The notes under the pieces are model-generated. The model was not told the DNA's origin. It did no database searches and saw nothing but the letters and a program-made list of their open reading frames with translations. A stretch of 64,000 nucleotides of DNA from Clostridiales bacterium (GTDB lineage Bacteria > Bacillota > Clostridia > Oscillospirales > CAG-272), in contig JAAZAV010000049.1 of assembly GCA_012514145.1 (NCBI GenBank), forward strand, positions 19,510 through 83,509, read 5' to 3'. This document shows, piece after piece, positions 44,856-54,369 of the stretch. A program made the translations under genes and the position numbers. Positions within the stretch are counted from its first letter, which is position 1; each line of letters starts with the position of its first letter.

Positions 44856-47238
44856 TACCCTTATCTCTCGCGGTTTCAGGCAAGGGAGAGGCGGTGAGGT
44901 CACGGCGGCCGACATAGGCGGCTTCCTCGTCGCGCATCTCGATGAGGCGTTTTTCGGCTTCATCGGTGCGGAGGCGGTCGGCGGCATAGGCGGCGCGGAG
45001 GAGGTCACCGGGGATACAGGTATCGAACTTTTCGAAGACGGGAATTTCGGTGGAGGAAACGAGTTTTTGGCGGTCGATGCCCTCGCTTTCGACGATGGCG
45101 CAGAGGTGATGAAGCAGGTCGGCTTCGGAGCCCTTCTCCATGCGGAAGGTCATGAAGCAGCAGCCCTCGAACTCGAGGTTGGAGAGTTTGAGCTCCCGGG
45201 AGCGGGAGACGATGAACTTGCGCAGAGTCCGGAAGGAGCGGGTGCCCAGCCAGGGCAGCATACAGTATGTATAGCCGCCGAGAGGAACGAGAGAGCGGCG
45301 GGTGATGCCGGTGTTGCGGGCAAGGGCGCGGGCAACCTCGATGCGCCGGCGGGCGTTGGGCTTGAGGTAGGGATAAACGGTATCCTCCTCAAGGACGCGG
45401 CGCATGCGCTGCTGAATCCTGGTGTGGATCTCGCCGTAGTCGCCGGGCCAGCTGACCTCCATCTTGCCGGGCACGCGCCGGACATAGATAAGCCGGCGGA
45501 GCACGTCAAGCTCCTCGACCTCCCAGACCCTGCCGGCAAGGGCAAAGCGGTCGCCGACAGGGGGCGGGGTGGTGATGGTGCCGATCTCGTCGGACTCGCA
45601 GCGGACGGTGAAGTCCTCGGTGTCCTTGAAGACGGCAAGGAAGCGGAAGCTGTTTATAAGCCGCTCGCCGCGAAGTCCGACGATGAGAGGACGGCCGCCC
45701 TCCTCGCCGGCGGCGACCTGCTGAATATAGTCGTTCTTAATCATGGATATGAGCAGCGACTTGTAATATTCCTTGGGAACCTCGGAGAAGGGGGGCAGGG
45801 TCATGACGCGGGAGGCAAGCTCTTTGGGGTCAAGCCCGCCGGATGCGGCAAGGATCGAGAGGGTCTGATGAAACATCAGAGAGAAGGGGAGATGCTTAAT
45901 CTGGGGCGGCTCGATGAAGCGCTCCTCGATGTAGAGCTGGATAATGGCAATGGCGCGAAGCAGGTTCCAGGGGATAAGATTCGGCAGGGGAGCGTTGGGC
46001 AGGGCGGTTTCCTCGCGGAAAACCTCGATCATCTCGGGCGGCTGCCCCCGCCGCCCCGACCGCCCCAGCCTCTGCAGAAATGACGAAACCGAATGGGGAG
46101 AACCGAGCTGGATCACGCGCTCAAGGCGCCCGATGTCGATGCCCAGCTCAAGGGTGACGGTGGCGCAGGTGGCGTTTATCTTTTCGTCGTTTTTCAGGTC
46201 AAGTTCGGCTTCCTCGCGTATTGAGGCGGAGAGATTGCCGTGGTGGATGGAGAAAACGTCAGGTTCGCCCCGATACTCGGCGATCTGCCGCAGAGTGGCG
46301 GTTATGTACTCGGTCTCCTCGCGGGAATTGGAAAAGACGAGACATTTCCTGTCCTTGGCGCAGTCGTAGATATACTCATATCCCGCGTCAAGAGCGGCGA
46401 CATTGGAATCGCCCTCGCCGGACCGATTCGGTTCGGTGCCGGCGTCCGCGTCAGCGGTATCCGCGTCGGTATCGGGAAGCAGGTTGCCGCCGGCAAGCCC
46501 GACAGGCTCCTCGGAGGTCTGGTCGGCGGAGGGATTCTGAATGTAGAAATGCTCGAGAGCCAGCCGCCACTTCAGCCGCCCTTCGGGAACGATGGGAGCC
46601 CGGGTCTGACGGCCGGAGCCGCCGCCCAGCCACTCGGCGGCGAGACGCACATCTCCCACGGTGGCGGAAAGCCCCACCCGCCGGGGATGATAGCCGATAA
46701 GCCTGCCCAGACGGGTGAGCTGACAGATAATCTGATTGCCCCGGTCGCTGCCGGTTAGGATATGCACCTCGTCGATGATGATATAGCGCAGGTCGCAGAA
46801 GAGCCGCACAATGTCGTTTGAGCGGTTCATAAGCATTCCCTCCAGCGACTCGGGAGTTATCTGGAGGATGCCGGAGGGATTTTTCAGCGCCTTGGTCTTG
46901 TGGGACATGGCTACGTCGCCGTGCCAGTGATAGACGGGGATGCCGCTCTCGTCGAGCAGCTCCTCCATGCGTGCGAACTGGTCGTTGATGAGGCTTTTCA
47001 GCGGGGCGATGTAGAGCACCCCCACGGACGCCGAGGGCGCTTCGTGCAGCTCGGTGAGTATGGGGAGAAATGCCGCCTCGGTCTTGCCCGACGCGGTGCC
47101 CGAGGTGATGAGCAGATTGTCGTCGGTGTCAAAGAGTATGCGGGCAGCCTCAAGCTGAATCCCGCGCAGACTGTCCCAGCCCGAACGGTATATATAATCC
47201 TTTATAAAGGGCGCAAGCCGCCCGAAAATGTCGCTCAT
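44842..47238 (-). CDS. Lhr-like DEAD/DEAH-box superfamily 2 helicase
   Basis: ATP-dependent DNA or RNA helicase of 798 residues. Q-motif RGIQLEAA, Walker A TSGTASGKTEAA, Ia APLKSLINDQ, Walker B IIDEVH, SAT motif LSATVGD, and the C-terminal RecA motifs ATVTLELGIDIG and QLGRSGRRGQ are in order. A long C-terminal region follows, as in Lhr. A linker rich in Asp/Ala (about 265-300) interrupts the two RecA lobes. The last residues are encoded by an intergenic repeat. The gene starts 17 bases after the GH28 stop, an odd partner for a catabolic operon. Confidence 0.9.
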   Translation of the reverse strand: MSDIFGRLAPFIKDYIYRSGWDSLRGIQLEAARILFDTDDNLLITSGTASGKTEAAFLPILTELHEAPSASVGVLYIAPLKSLINDQFARMEELLDESGIPVYHWHGDVAMSHKTKALKNPSGILQITPESLEGMLMNRSNDIVRLFCDLRYIIIDEVHILTGSDRGNQIICQLTRLGRLIGYHPRRVGLSATVGDVRLAAEWLGGGSGRQTRAPIVPEGRLKWRLALEHFYIQNPSADQTSEEPVGLAGGNLLPDTDADTADADAGTEPNRSGEGDSNVAALDAGYEYIYDCAKDRKCLVFSNSREETEYITATLRQIAEYRGEPDVFSIHHGNLSASIREEAELDLKNDEKINATCATVTLELGIDIGRLERVIQLGSPHSVSSFLQRLGRSGRRGQPPEMIEVFREETALPNAPLPNLIPWNLLRAIAIIQLYIEERFIEPPQIKHLPFSLMFHQTLSILAASGGLDPKELASRVMTLPPFSEVPKEYYKSLLISMIKNDYIQQVAAGEEGGRPLIVGLRGERLINSFRFLAVFKDTEDFTVRCESDEIGTITTPPPVGDRFALAGRVWEVEELDVLRRLIYVRRVPGKMEVSWPGDYGEIHTRIQQRMRRVLEEDTVYPYLKPNARRRIEVARALARNTGITRRSLVPLGGYTYCMLPWLGTRSFRTLRKFIVSRSRELKLSNLEFEGCCFMTFRMEKGSEADLLHHLCAIVESEGIDRQKLVSSTEIPVFEKFDTCIPGDLLRAAYAADRLRTDEAEKRLIEMRDEEAAYVGRRDLTASPLPETARDKGTRLS

Positions 47239-47255
47239 AATGCCTTTTTTAAGAT

Positions 47256-48794
47256 TTACCTTATTACTATGTCCTTTGTGAAAGGCTCCGCCTTGACATT
47301 GATGCCGCAGCCGCTTATACGCTTGCCGTTTATAAAGATGCCCTCAACAACGACGTCGGAGGTCAGGTGATCCTCGTTGTAGCCCTCGAAGCGGATCAGG
47401 GGGCGGCGGTTCCCGCCGGTTAGAATGTCCTCCATCTCTTCGGGCATATAGAGGCGGATGCCCTCGAAGCGGAGACGGGTGTTGGAGCCGTATGCCTCGT
47501 CCTTTGACCACATGCCGTGGTAGACGTGGGCGACTATGAGGTCGGGGATAAACCCCTCCTTCCCCTCGTAGATCATGTCGTCGCTGTGCTGATAGACGGG
47601 GGCGAGCTGAGTAGGGTCGTATTCGACCCGGATGTCAGAGAAGACGATGTCGCTGACCTTGCCCCGGTCGCCGTTCTGAATGTCCATAGCGATGTGGGTG
47701 TTGTGGATAATGTCGCAGTTCTCAAAGCGCATGTTCTTCATCTCGTCGGCGCGGGTCTCGGCTCCTATTTCAAGCCCCCTGCCCCAGTCGCACCATATCG
47801 TGCAGCCCGAGACGAGGATGTTCTCGCAGTTGGGGTTATCGGCCCCCAGACCCTTTATCACCACGCAGTCGTCGAAGCAGCGCAGATAGCTGTTCATGAT
47901 GCAGCAGTTTTTGCTGTTGCAGAAGTCGATGCCGTCGGAGTTGTAGCGCCACATGCCGATTAACTTCACATTGTTGAAATACAGGTTCTCGCAGTTCTGG
48001 CAGTAGGCTGTCCAGGCGGCCGAGTCGCGGAAGGTTATATCCCGCACATCGATATTCTTAGAGTTCGCGGCGCGCAGACAGTTGCCGCCGACATCGCCCC
48101 GGGCGATGCGGCTGTTGTCGATAATCCCGCCGCCATAGATGCAGACGTCCTCTGCGTCCTCGATGATAATGCCGCCGTATAGCACGGCTCCGGCGGGGAC
48201 ATATAGCGCCTGACCGCTTGAGAGCCGAAGGGCGCCCACGTCGTAGCTGCCGGGGGCGAAGCAGATAAGACCGCTTAACGGCAGTCTTTCGCTCAGCTCT
48301 TCCCGGGTGGTGACGCAGCCCGGCGAACAGCAGCGGGAATCGGGAGGCGAGACGCAGAGCACGCCCCTGTCATCGGCGGCGAAGCGGTCGAGTTCACGGC
48401 GGTTTCTCTCGAGACCGCTCATACTGTCGGCGAAAATCGTGAGCGCCGCGTGATATCCGTCGCACTCGAGGGAGTATTGACCCGGACCGGGCAGGCTGAC
48501 TGTGAGACTGCCGTCGGCGTTCTTTACAGGCTGAGAGCAGCGGTGAAGCGGACGCAGCACGGCTTTATCAAAATCGAACAGGGGTGTGACGGTGACTTCA
48601 CTGAAACGGTCGATGTCGACCTGAACAAAGGCTGCTTTTTCGGTCTGGGAGATGGGGCGCTGGTGACCCGGCCACACGGTGTTGAAGGGGATAGCCGATA
48701 CCGTCGCCGGATATACGGTGAGATCCGCGCCGCCGGCTTCGACCCGGTAAAGCCAGTCGATGTATTCCACATGCTTTGTGAAGGGGTTTATCAT
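47256..48794 (-). CDS. glycoside hydrolase family 28 (polygalacturonase-like)
   Basis: Inverting pectin-type glycosidase. An N-terminal ~150-residue beta-domain precedes the right-handed beta-helix, with the GH28 acidic motifs NSDGID and FDDCVVIK; the usual GHG is replaced by GRGLEIG. The helix coils (CENLYFNNVKLIGM, CENILVSGCTIWCD, MKNMRFENCDIIHN) are clear. No signal peptide, implying action on imported oligogalacturonides. It is divergent from the LysR regulator at 48964 and heads the minus-strand cluster. Confidence 0.9.
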   Translation of the reverse strand: MINPFTKHVEYIDWLYRVEAGGADLTVYPATVSAIPFNTVWPGHQRPISQTEKAAFVQVDIDRFSEVTVTPLFDFDKAVLRPLHRCSQPVKNADGSLTVSLPGPGQYSLECDGYHAALTIFADSMSGLERNRRELDRFAADDRGVLCVSPPDSRCCSPGCVTTREELSERLPLSGLICFAPGSYDVGALRLSSGQALYVPAGAVLYGGIIIEDAEDVCIYGGGIIDNSRIARGDVGGNCLRAANSKNIDVRDITFRDSAAWTAYCQNCENLYFNNVKLIGMWRYNSDGIDFCNSKNCCIMNSYLRCFDDCVVIKGLGADNPNCENILVSGCTIWCDWGRGLEIGAETRADEMKNMRFENCDIIHNTHIAMDIQNGDRGKVSDIVFSDIRVEYDPTQLAPVYQHSDDMIYEGKEGFIPDLIVAHVYHGMWSKDEAYGSNTRLRFEGIRLYMPEEMEDILTGGNRRPLIRFEGYNEDHLTSDVVVEGIFINGKRISGCGINVKAEPFTKDIVIR

Positions 48795-48834
48795 GACAGA
48801 CTCCTTTCAGCGGCTGAACAGCCGGTAAAAAATA

Positions 48835-48863
48835 TTGACACGAAAGACGGATGGATATATAAT
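48835..48863 (+). promoter_or_regulatory. consensus promoter of the LysR gene
   Basis: TTGACA 48835-48840, 17-base spacer, TATAAT 48858-48863, in the gap between the divergent GH28 and LysR genes. Confidence 0.82.
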
Positions 48864-48963
48864 ATAATGAGAGAGACGGCACAGACGGCATGCGCCTGCG
48901 TATATACATAGCGGGCATACCGTGTATTCGCCCGTTTAACCCTGTGACAATTTGGTAAATGAT

Positions 48964-49899
48964 ATGATAGACAATCTTACGCTTTACAGATTCTTTCTTG
49001 AAGCCGCCCGCAGCGGCAGCATAACCGGGGCGGCGCGGCGGCTGTATGTCACTCAGCCGGCGGTATCAAGCGGCATTCAGCAGCTTGAGAGCGCCCTGGG
49101 GGTGAAACTCTTCTTCCGAACCAGCCGCGGCATAAGCCTGACCCCCGAGGGGGAACTGCTTCTCGACTATGTGAGCTCGGCTTTAGGCTATCTGGAGGCG
49201 GGGGAGGACAAACTTCGGGATATCGGCGGTCTGCACAGCGGAGTGCTGCGGGTGGGCGCCTCGGATATGACGCTGAAATACTTCCTTCTGGACTATCTCG
49301 AGCGCTTCAACGCCGATTACCCCAATGTGAAGCTCACCATAACCAACAACTCGACGCCCCAGACCCTGCGGGCGCTGAAGGACGGGCTTATCGACTTCTG
49401 TGTCATCAGCGAGCCGGTGGAGCACGACGCCGATATTATTACAAAGCCGGTGAAGCAGATACGCGACATCGTGGTCTGCTCAAATTCGCCCAGATTTGAC
49501 CGGCTGTTCACGGGAGAGCCGGTGACCTTCGAGCGGCTGGCGGAATATCCGCTGGTGATGCTGGAGCGGGAGACCTCCACCCGCACCTACATCGAGAACC
49601 ACTTCCGCGCCTGCAATGCCCCGGAGAAGCTGTCGGAGCCGTCGGTGGAGCTGGCACAGTCCGATCTGGTGCTCCAGTTCGCCCTGCGCGGCATCGGGGT
49701 CTCATTCATAGTGGAGGAGTTCGCCCGGGAAGAGCTGGCGTCCGGCTCACTCTGTGAGGTGCCGCTGCTCTATCCCTTCAAGCCCAGGCGCTTCCTTTTG
49801 GCGTATCTTAAGAAAATACCCCTGTCAGCCGCCTCGAAAAAGTTTATTTCATCAATCGCCGAGAATCTGGACACCGCCCCGGGCAGCGCCGTCGAATAG
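48964..49899 (+). CDS. LysR family transcriptional regulator
   Basis: N-terminal winged helix with GSITGAARRLYVTQPAVSSG and LESALGVKLFFRTSRGISLTPEG, then a periplasmic-binding-like effector domain (LRVGASDMTLKYFLLDYL...). 311 residues is normal. ATG at 48964 was chosen over the TTG at 48952. Divergent placement next to the GH28 gene is the classical layout for a LysR activator of that cluster; the effector may be a pectin- or sugar-acid-derived molecule. Confidence 0.92.
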   Translation: MIDNLTLYRFFLEAARSGSITGAARRLYVTQPAVSSGIQQLESALGVKLFFRTSRGISLTPEGELLLDYVSSALGYLEAGEDKLRDIGGLHSGVLRVGASDMTLKYFLLDYLERFNADYPNVKLTITNNSTPQTLRALKDGLIDFCVISEPVEHDADIITKPVKQIRDIVVCSNSPRFDRLFTGEPVTFERLAEYPLVMLERETSTRTYIENHFRACNAPEKLSEPSVELAQSDLVLQFALRGIGVSFIVEEFAREELASGSLCEVPLLYPFKPRRFLLAYLKKIPLSAASKKFISSIAENLDTAPGSAVE

Positions 49900-50308
49900 C
49901 GTTTTTCACCCCGGATTTTCCTGCTCCGGGCGGCATTTTAACACCAGCAGTTTAGCATAGAGAATATCGCTTGTCAATAGCGGGCGCCGGCTTTTTCCAT
50001 GACGCACCATGTCATTACGCGGTATTCGGAACCGGTGATATTGTGTATTGTGTACAAATCAAGAGCCGCAATTTTGTACACATAACAATTTATTTACTTC
50101 ATTGCCCTTGACATTCGTTTATATATGTAATAAAATAGTTTTGTTATGTTAAAATATACCCGGCCTGCCTTTCGCAGCGCCTACTGCATATATATTCGCT
50201 TATAAACATTACAAAGTGATAATTTACATGAATATACAGCAGTCCTGCTGCCCGTCCGCGGGCCGTGTCAGCATAATAGAATAATGAAAGCAGGAGGAAA
50301 CCCAACAA
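49900..50308. other. intergenic region with the rny promoter
   Basis: About 400 bases. Apart from the promoter at 50108-50136 it is AT-rich sequence in which I see no gene, terminator or repeat. Confidence 0.55.
50108..50136 (+). promoter_or_regulatory. sigma-A promoter of rny
   Basis: TTGACA 50108-50113, 17-base spacer, TAAAAT 50131-50136, giving a leader of about 165 bases. Confidence 0.75.
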
Positions 50309-51856
50309 GTGTTACCCGTAATTATCGGCATCCTTGTTACGCTGGTTATAGCACTGCCCTTAGGATTTATAATCGGAATAGCCTACCGTAAGAAGATCGG
50401 CGAAGCCGCCATCGGTTCCGCCGAAACAGAAGCCAAACGAATCATCGACGAAGCGGTCAAGGAGGGCGATGTCCGCCGCAAGGCGGCTCTCGTCGAGTCA
50501 AAGGAGGAAGTTCTCCGCGCAAGGAACGAAGCCGAACGTGAAATCAAAGAGCGCCGCAACGAGGTATCCCGCCTCGAAAAGCGGGCAATCGCAAAGGAGG
50601 AGAGCCTCGACCGCAAGACCGAGCAGCTTGAGCGCAAGACCGAGCAGCTGGACCGCCGCATCAAGGACGCAGACGAAAAGAACGCCCGCCTCGACGAAAT
50701 AGTGGGGCAGCATCTCGCCCGCCTGGAGGAGGTCGCCGGAATGACTTCCGAACAGGCAAAGGAGGAGCTTGTCAGCCGCATCGAGGATGAGGTCCGCCAC
50801 GACGCCGCCGCAAGAATAATCGAGATCGAATCACAGTTAAAAGAGGACGCCGACGAAAAGGCTCGTCACATTCTCTCGCTGGCAATTATGCGCTGTGCCT
50901 CGGATCACGCTTCGGAAGCCACCGTTTCGGTGGTTCCGCTCCCCAACGACGACATGAAGGGACGCATAATCGGCCGCGAGGGGCGCAACATCCGCGCCAT
51001 CGAGACCGCCACCGGCGTCGACCTCATAATAGACGACACTCCCGAAGCAATCACCCTGTCCAGCTTTGACCCAATCCGCCGCGAAGTCGCCCGGCTGACG
51101 CTTGAAAAACTCATCTCCGACGGCCGCATCCATCCCGCCCGCATCGAGGAAATGGTGGACAAGTCCCGCCGCGAGGTTGATACCGTTATCAAGCAGGCAG
51201 GCGAACGCGCCGTGTTCGAGCTGGGCATACACGCCATTCATCCCGAGCTTGTAAAGCTCTTAGGCCGCCTTCGCTTCAGAACAAGCTACGGCCAGAACAT
51301 GCTCATGCACTCGGTCGAGGTGGCAAACCTCTGCGGCATAATAGCCGACGAGTTAGGCGTCGATTCCGCCCTCGCCAAGCGCGCGGGGCTCCTTCATGAC
51401 ATAGGCAAAGCCATGACCCAGGAGGTGGAAGGCTCCCACGTTCAGTTGGGTGTCGATATCGCAAAGAAGTTCGGAGAGCACAAGGAGGTCATCCACGCCA
51501 TCGAGTCACATCACAACGACGTGGAGCCTCATACGATAATCGCCATGCTGGTTCAGTCGGCGGATGCCGTCTCGGCAGCCCGTCCCGGCGCCCGCCGCGA
51601 GGATCTGGAGAACTACATCAAGCGTCTCCAGAGGCTGGAGGAGATCGCCAACAGCTTCGACGGCGTTGACAAGTCCTACGCCATACAGGCAGGCAGAGAG
51701 ATCCGCGTAATGGTGAAGCCCGAGAAGATTTCCGACGAACAGATGGTTATCACCGCCCGCGATATAGTCAAGAAGATCGAAAGTTCTCTCGAATACCCGG
51801 GTCAGATCAAGATAAACGTCATACGCGAATCCCGCGCAGTCGACTACGCGAAGTAA
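50309..51856 (+). CDS. rny: ribonuclease Y
   Basis: Membrane-bound endoribonuclease that initiates mRNA decay. Start GTG 50309 with AGGAGG upstream. Residues 2-26 form the membrane anchor, about 27-190 a long charged coiled coil ([15 protein letters not shown]), a KH domain follows with [15 protein letters not shown], and the HD catalytic site is LLHDIGK near 360. 515 residues is complete. It is followed by ymdB, the gene order conserved in many Firmicutes. Confidence 0.97.
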   Translation: MLPVIIGILVTLVIALPLGFIIGIAYRKKIGEAAIGSAETEAKRIIDEAVKEGDVRRKAALVESKEEVLRARNEAEREIKERRNEVSRLEKRAIAKEESLDRKTEQLERKTEQLDRRIKDADEKNARLDEIVGQHLARLEEVAGMTSEQAKEELVSRIEDEVRHDAAARIIEIESQLKEDADEKARHILSLAIMRCASDHASEATVSVVPLPNDDMKGRIIGREGRNIRAIETATGVDLIIDDTPEAITLSSFDPIRREVARLTLEKLISDGRIHPARIEEMVDKSRREVDTVIKQAGERAVFELGIHAIHPELVKLLGRLRFRTSYGQNMLMHSVEVANLCGIIADELGVDSALAKRAGLLHDIGKAMTQEVEGSHVQLGVDIAKKFGEHKEVIHAIESHHNDVEPHTIIAMLVQSADAVSAARPGARREDLENYIKRLQRLEEIANSFDGVDKSYAIQAGREIRVMVKPEKISDEQMVITARDIVKKIESSLEYPGQIKINVIRESRAVDYAK

Positions 51857-51967
51857 AGGCTGCACCGCAGAGCGCGATGCCGGACAGCAATCTGCCGGCT
51901 TTCGGCAGACGATAACCCTTATGACAAACACTTTCGGCAGAGCCTCTGACAAACAGTGAAAGAAAAT

Positions 51968-51993
51968 GTGCGCGGGCTTCCACGTCCGCGCAC
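51968..51993 (+). other. hairpin in the rny-ymdB gap
   Basis: GTGCGCGG/CCGCGCAC (51968-51975 with 51986-51993) without a T-run; a possible partial terminator or mRNA-stabilising stem. Confidence 0.5.
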
Positions 51994-52015
51994 TATTTGT
52001 TAAAGTAATATAAGT

Positions 52016-52795
52016 ATGGAAACAAAAATACTCTGTGTCGGCGACGTTGTGGGTCCCGGAGCCGTGGATTTCGTATCTGCCCGGCTGAAATCGCTCAGAA
52101 ATTCCCTTAACGCCGACTGCGTTATACTCAACGGCGAAAACGCCGCCTCGGGGAACGGGCTTGACATAGCCTCGGCAAACGCCCTCTTAAATGCCGGCGC
52201 CGACATTGTCACCGGCGGCAACCACACCTGGAAGCGCAGGGAGATCCGCGAATATTTAGCCGTCTCCGAGCGGGTGATCCGACCCGCCAACTATCCCCCC
52301 GGCACCCCCGGCTTCGGCTACACCTTTACCGGCTGCGGAGGCTTCCGTCTGCTGGTGATAAACCTGCTGGGTCTGGTTTACATGGACCCCATGGACTGCC
52401 CCTTCCGCGCCGCCGACGCCATACTTCGCCGTGAAAAGGGTAATTTCGACCTCTGCGTCGTGGATTTCCACGCCGAAGCCACCTCCGAGAAGGCGGCGCT
52501 GGCATATTATCTCGACGGGCGGGTCTCGGCGGTCTTCGGCACCCATACCCATGTAGCCACCGCCGACGAGCGCATTCTCCCGAAGGGCACCGGATTTATC
52601 ACCGACATCGGCATGACCGGCCCCGCCGACTCGATACTCGGAATCCGCTCTGACATCATTGTCGACAAGTTTACCCGCCGGCTCCCGGTCAAGTTCGACA
52701 CCGCGCAGGGCGGTATAGTGCTCTGCGGGATACTCCTGACCCTCGACTGCGAGACCGGTCTCTGCACCGCCATCGAGAGGGTGCGGGCGGAGTGA
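52016..52795 (+). CDS. ymdB: YmdB/TIGR00282 family metallophosphoesterase
   Basis: Di-metal phosphodiesterase; YmdB of Bacillus hydrolyses cyclic nucleotides and affects biofilm choice. Motifs CVGDVVG, LNGENAASG, GGNHTWKRREI, DFHAEATSEK and FGTHTHV carry the metal ligands in the standard order. 259 residues is typical. It follows rny by 159 bases. Confidence 0.94.
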   Translation: METKILCVGDVVGPGAVDFVSARLKSLRNSLNADCVILNGENAASGNGLDIASANALLNAGADIVTGGNHTWKRREIREYLAVSERVIRPANYPPGTPGFGYTFTGCGGFRLLVINLLGLVYMDPMDCPFRAADAILRREKGNFDLCVVDFHAEATSEKAALAYYLDGRVSAVFGTHTHVATADERILPKGTGFITDIGMTGPADSILGIRSDIIVDKFTRRLPVKFDTAQGGIVLCGILLTLDCETGLCTAIERVRAE

Positions 52796-52822
52796 CAGCT
52801 ATATAGTGACAGCAATATAAAA

Positions 52823-52856
52823 AATCAGCGAAGGGCGCGCCCTTCGCTGATTCAAT
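52823..52856 (+). terminator. terminator of the rny-ymdB operon
   Basis: A 15-bp perfect self-complementary stem centred at 52837/52838 (AATCAGCGAAGGGCG and its complement); only a short T-rich tail follows. Confidence 0.75.
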
Positions 52857-52900
52857 TTGGAGAACAACCTGACAGGTAACAATCTCCCGGCGGACTGAAA

Positions 52901-52934
52901 AAACGCCTTATATAATCTATAATATAAGGCGTTT
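52901..52934. terminator. bidirectional hairpin
   Basis: AAACGCCTTATA/TATAAGGCGTTT (52901-52912 with 52923-52934) flanked by A and T residues on both sides. Confidence 0.6.
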
Positions 52935-52963
52935 GCCTAACCTTTAAGACGCGCGCCTCTCAA

Positions 52964-53035
52964 GCCTCCCTCTCAGAGGGAGGTGGCACGGCGAAGCCGT
53001 GACGGAGGGAGTACCCCATGGCAGAGGGAGTACCC
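52964..53035 (-). repeat. inverted fragment of the 175-bp repeat element
   Basis: CCTCCCTCTCAGAGGGAGG, GGCACGGCGAAGCCGTG and ACGGAGGGAG match the core of the tandem repeats at 19400-19925 in reverse orientation. This shows that the element is dispersed in the genome. Confidence 0.82.
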
Positions 53036-53098
53036 TGCGACATGTGAGCAGGCTCCTGCTCACAAATGAATGTATGCCGTAAACTTCGACTTCCTGTA

Positions 53099-53127
53099 AA
53101 ACGAACCCCCGAAATAAATCAGGGGTT
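53099..53127 (-). terminator. weak terminator of the oxidoreductase gene
   Basis: On the minus strand AACCCC pairs with GGGGTT across a 10- to 12-base loop and is followed by CGTTTT, about 28 bases after the stop. Confidence 0.45.
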
Positions 53128-53154
53128 GCCCTTCGCTGATTCTTCGCTTATCCG

Positions 53155-54333
53155 TTATTTAAGTACATTCATCTCATGCGCCGAGCAGGGGATATCTATC
53201 GGTCTCTCGGGGTCGGGGAAGGGATTCCGGTAATCGCCCCGCAGGACTTCCCGTGCCGCCTTGTCCCGGATATCGGGGATGTCATAGCTTTTGCCGTCAA
53301 GGATAGAATAAAGACCGTAGACAGCCGCGAGAGACAGGGCTGCCGCCGCGTAAATGTCAAGATACACCCCGGGGTCGCCTCCGCTGAGGTATGTGCAGGC
53401 TTTGCGGCAGATGCGCATGTCGGCGCCGCCGTGACCGCTCTTTTTCTCCTCCTCGGTGTACTGGGCTTCGGGGTCGTATTCCTCGGCAGGAGCGCCGTTG
53501 GGGCGGAAGAGCACCCTGTCCTGGTTCAGACGGGTCGTCTCGATGGTTCCCCCCTCGCAGGAGAGGCGGTACCATTTGCCGTTGGGACCGAAACCGCAGC
53601 AGCCGGTGGAGCGGAAGAGCGCTCCGTTGTCCATCTCATAGAGGGCAATCGCGCCGGGCGAACGGTTGGCTTTGAGATGCACCTTCGCGGCGTGCTTCTC
53701 GGTGTATATCTCCATTGCGGTGACCCGGCGGGGAGTCAGACCCGTCGCCGCCATAAGAACGCCCAGGGAATGCATGTTGTAATAGGTGCCCGGCAGATAG
53801 CGCCGCCAGTGGTCGATCTCGGGATAGAGGTTCGCCGCCGCCGATTCCTCGGTGTCGCCCAGGATATGCAGATACTCGGCTTCGGCGTAGAGCACCTCGC
53901 CCAGCTCCCCGGCACGGTAGCGCCTGATAAGCTCGGAGGGACCCACCATCACCGGACAGTTGGCGGCAAGGAAATACTTGCGCCCGGTGCGCTCAACGCA
54001 TTCCACAAGGTCGAGGCAATCGCCGGCTGTGGGAGCCGCGGTGGTATCGCTGATAACGTCGATGCCCGCCTCCATGGCGCGTATGGCGTAGCGGCAGTGC
54101 TCGTGGAAGTAGTTCGCCAGCACTATGACGTCGATGCCAAGCGAAACCAGTTCCTCATAGGAGGAACAGAGCGCCGTGTCCGGCTCCACTCTCGTCCGCA
54201 GGGCTTCAAGCCGCTCCGGCACCTTCTCGGCAACCCCCGCCACCCGGTAGCCCGGCTGGGCATTTATAGGCGCGTAGAAGGACATGCCCCGCTTTCCGCC
54301 GAGAATGCCCACCCGTTTGATTTTTTCGCTCAT
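53155..54333 (-). CDS. Gfo/Idh/MocA family oxidoreductase
   Basis: 392-residue NAD(P)-dependent dehydrogenase-like protein. The Rossmann start is VGILGGKRGMSFYAP, a less common variant of GxGxxG; ISDTTAAPT takes the place of the usual EKP, so the catalytic Lys is not evident. HWRRYLPGTYYNMHSLG follows in the C-terminal domain. ATG 54333 has AGAGGTGA 5 bases upstream; the GTG at 54342 lies within it. The altered EKP motif suggests a divergent or non-classical member. It sits downstream of a DMT transporter. Confidence 0.82.
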   Translation of the reverse strand: MSEKIKRVGILGGKRGMSFYAPINAQPGYRVAGVAEKVPERLEALRTRVEPDTALCSSYEELVSLGIDVIVLANYFHEHCRYAIRAMEAGIDVISDTTAAPTAGDCLDLVECVERTGRKYFLAANCPVMVGPSELIRRYRAGELGEVLYAEAEYLHILGDTEESAAANLYPEIDHWRRYLPGTYYNMHSLGVLMAATGLTPRRVTAMEIYTEKHAAKVHLKANRSPGAIALYEMDNGALFRSTGCCGFGPNGKWYRLSCEGGTIETTRLNQDRVLFRPNGAPAEEYDPEAQYTEEEKKSGHGGADMRICRKACTYLSGGDPGVYLDIYAAAALSLAAVYGLYSILDGKSYDIPDIRDKAAREVLRGDYRNPFPDPERPIDIPCSAHEMNVLK

Positions 54334-54369
54334 ATCAGTCACCTCTTGGAATAAAATTTTTGAAATCCG

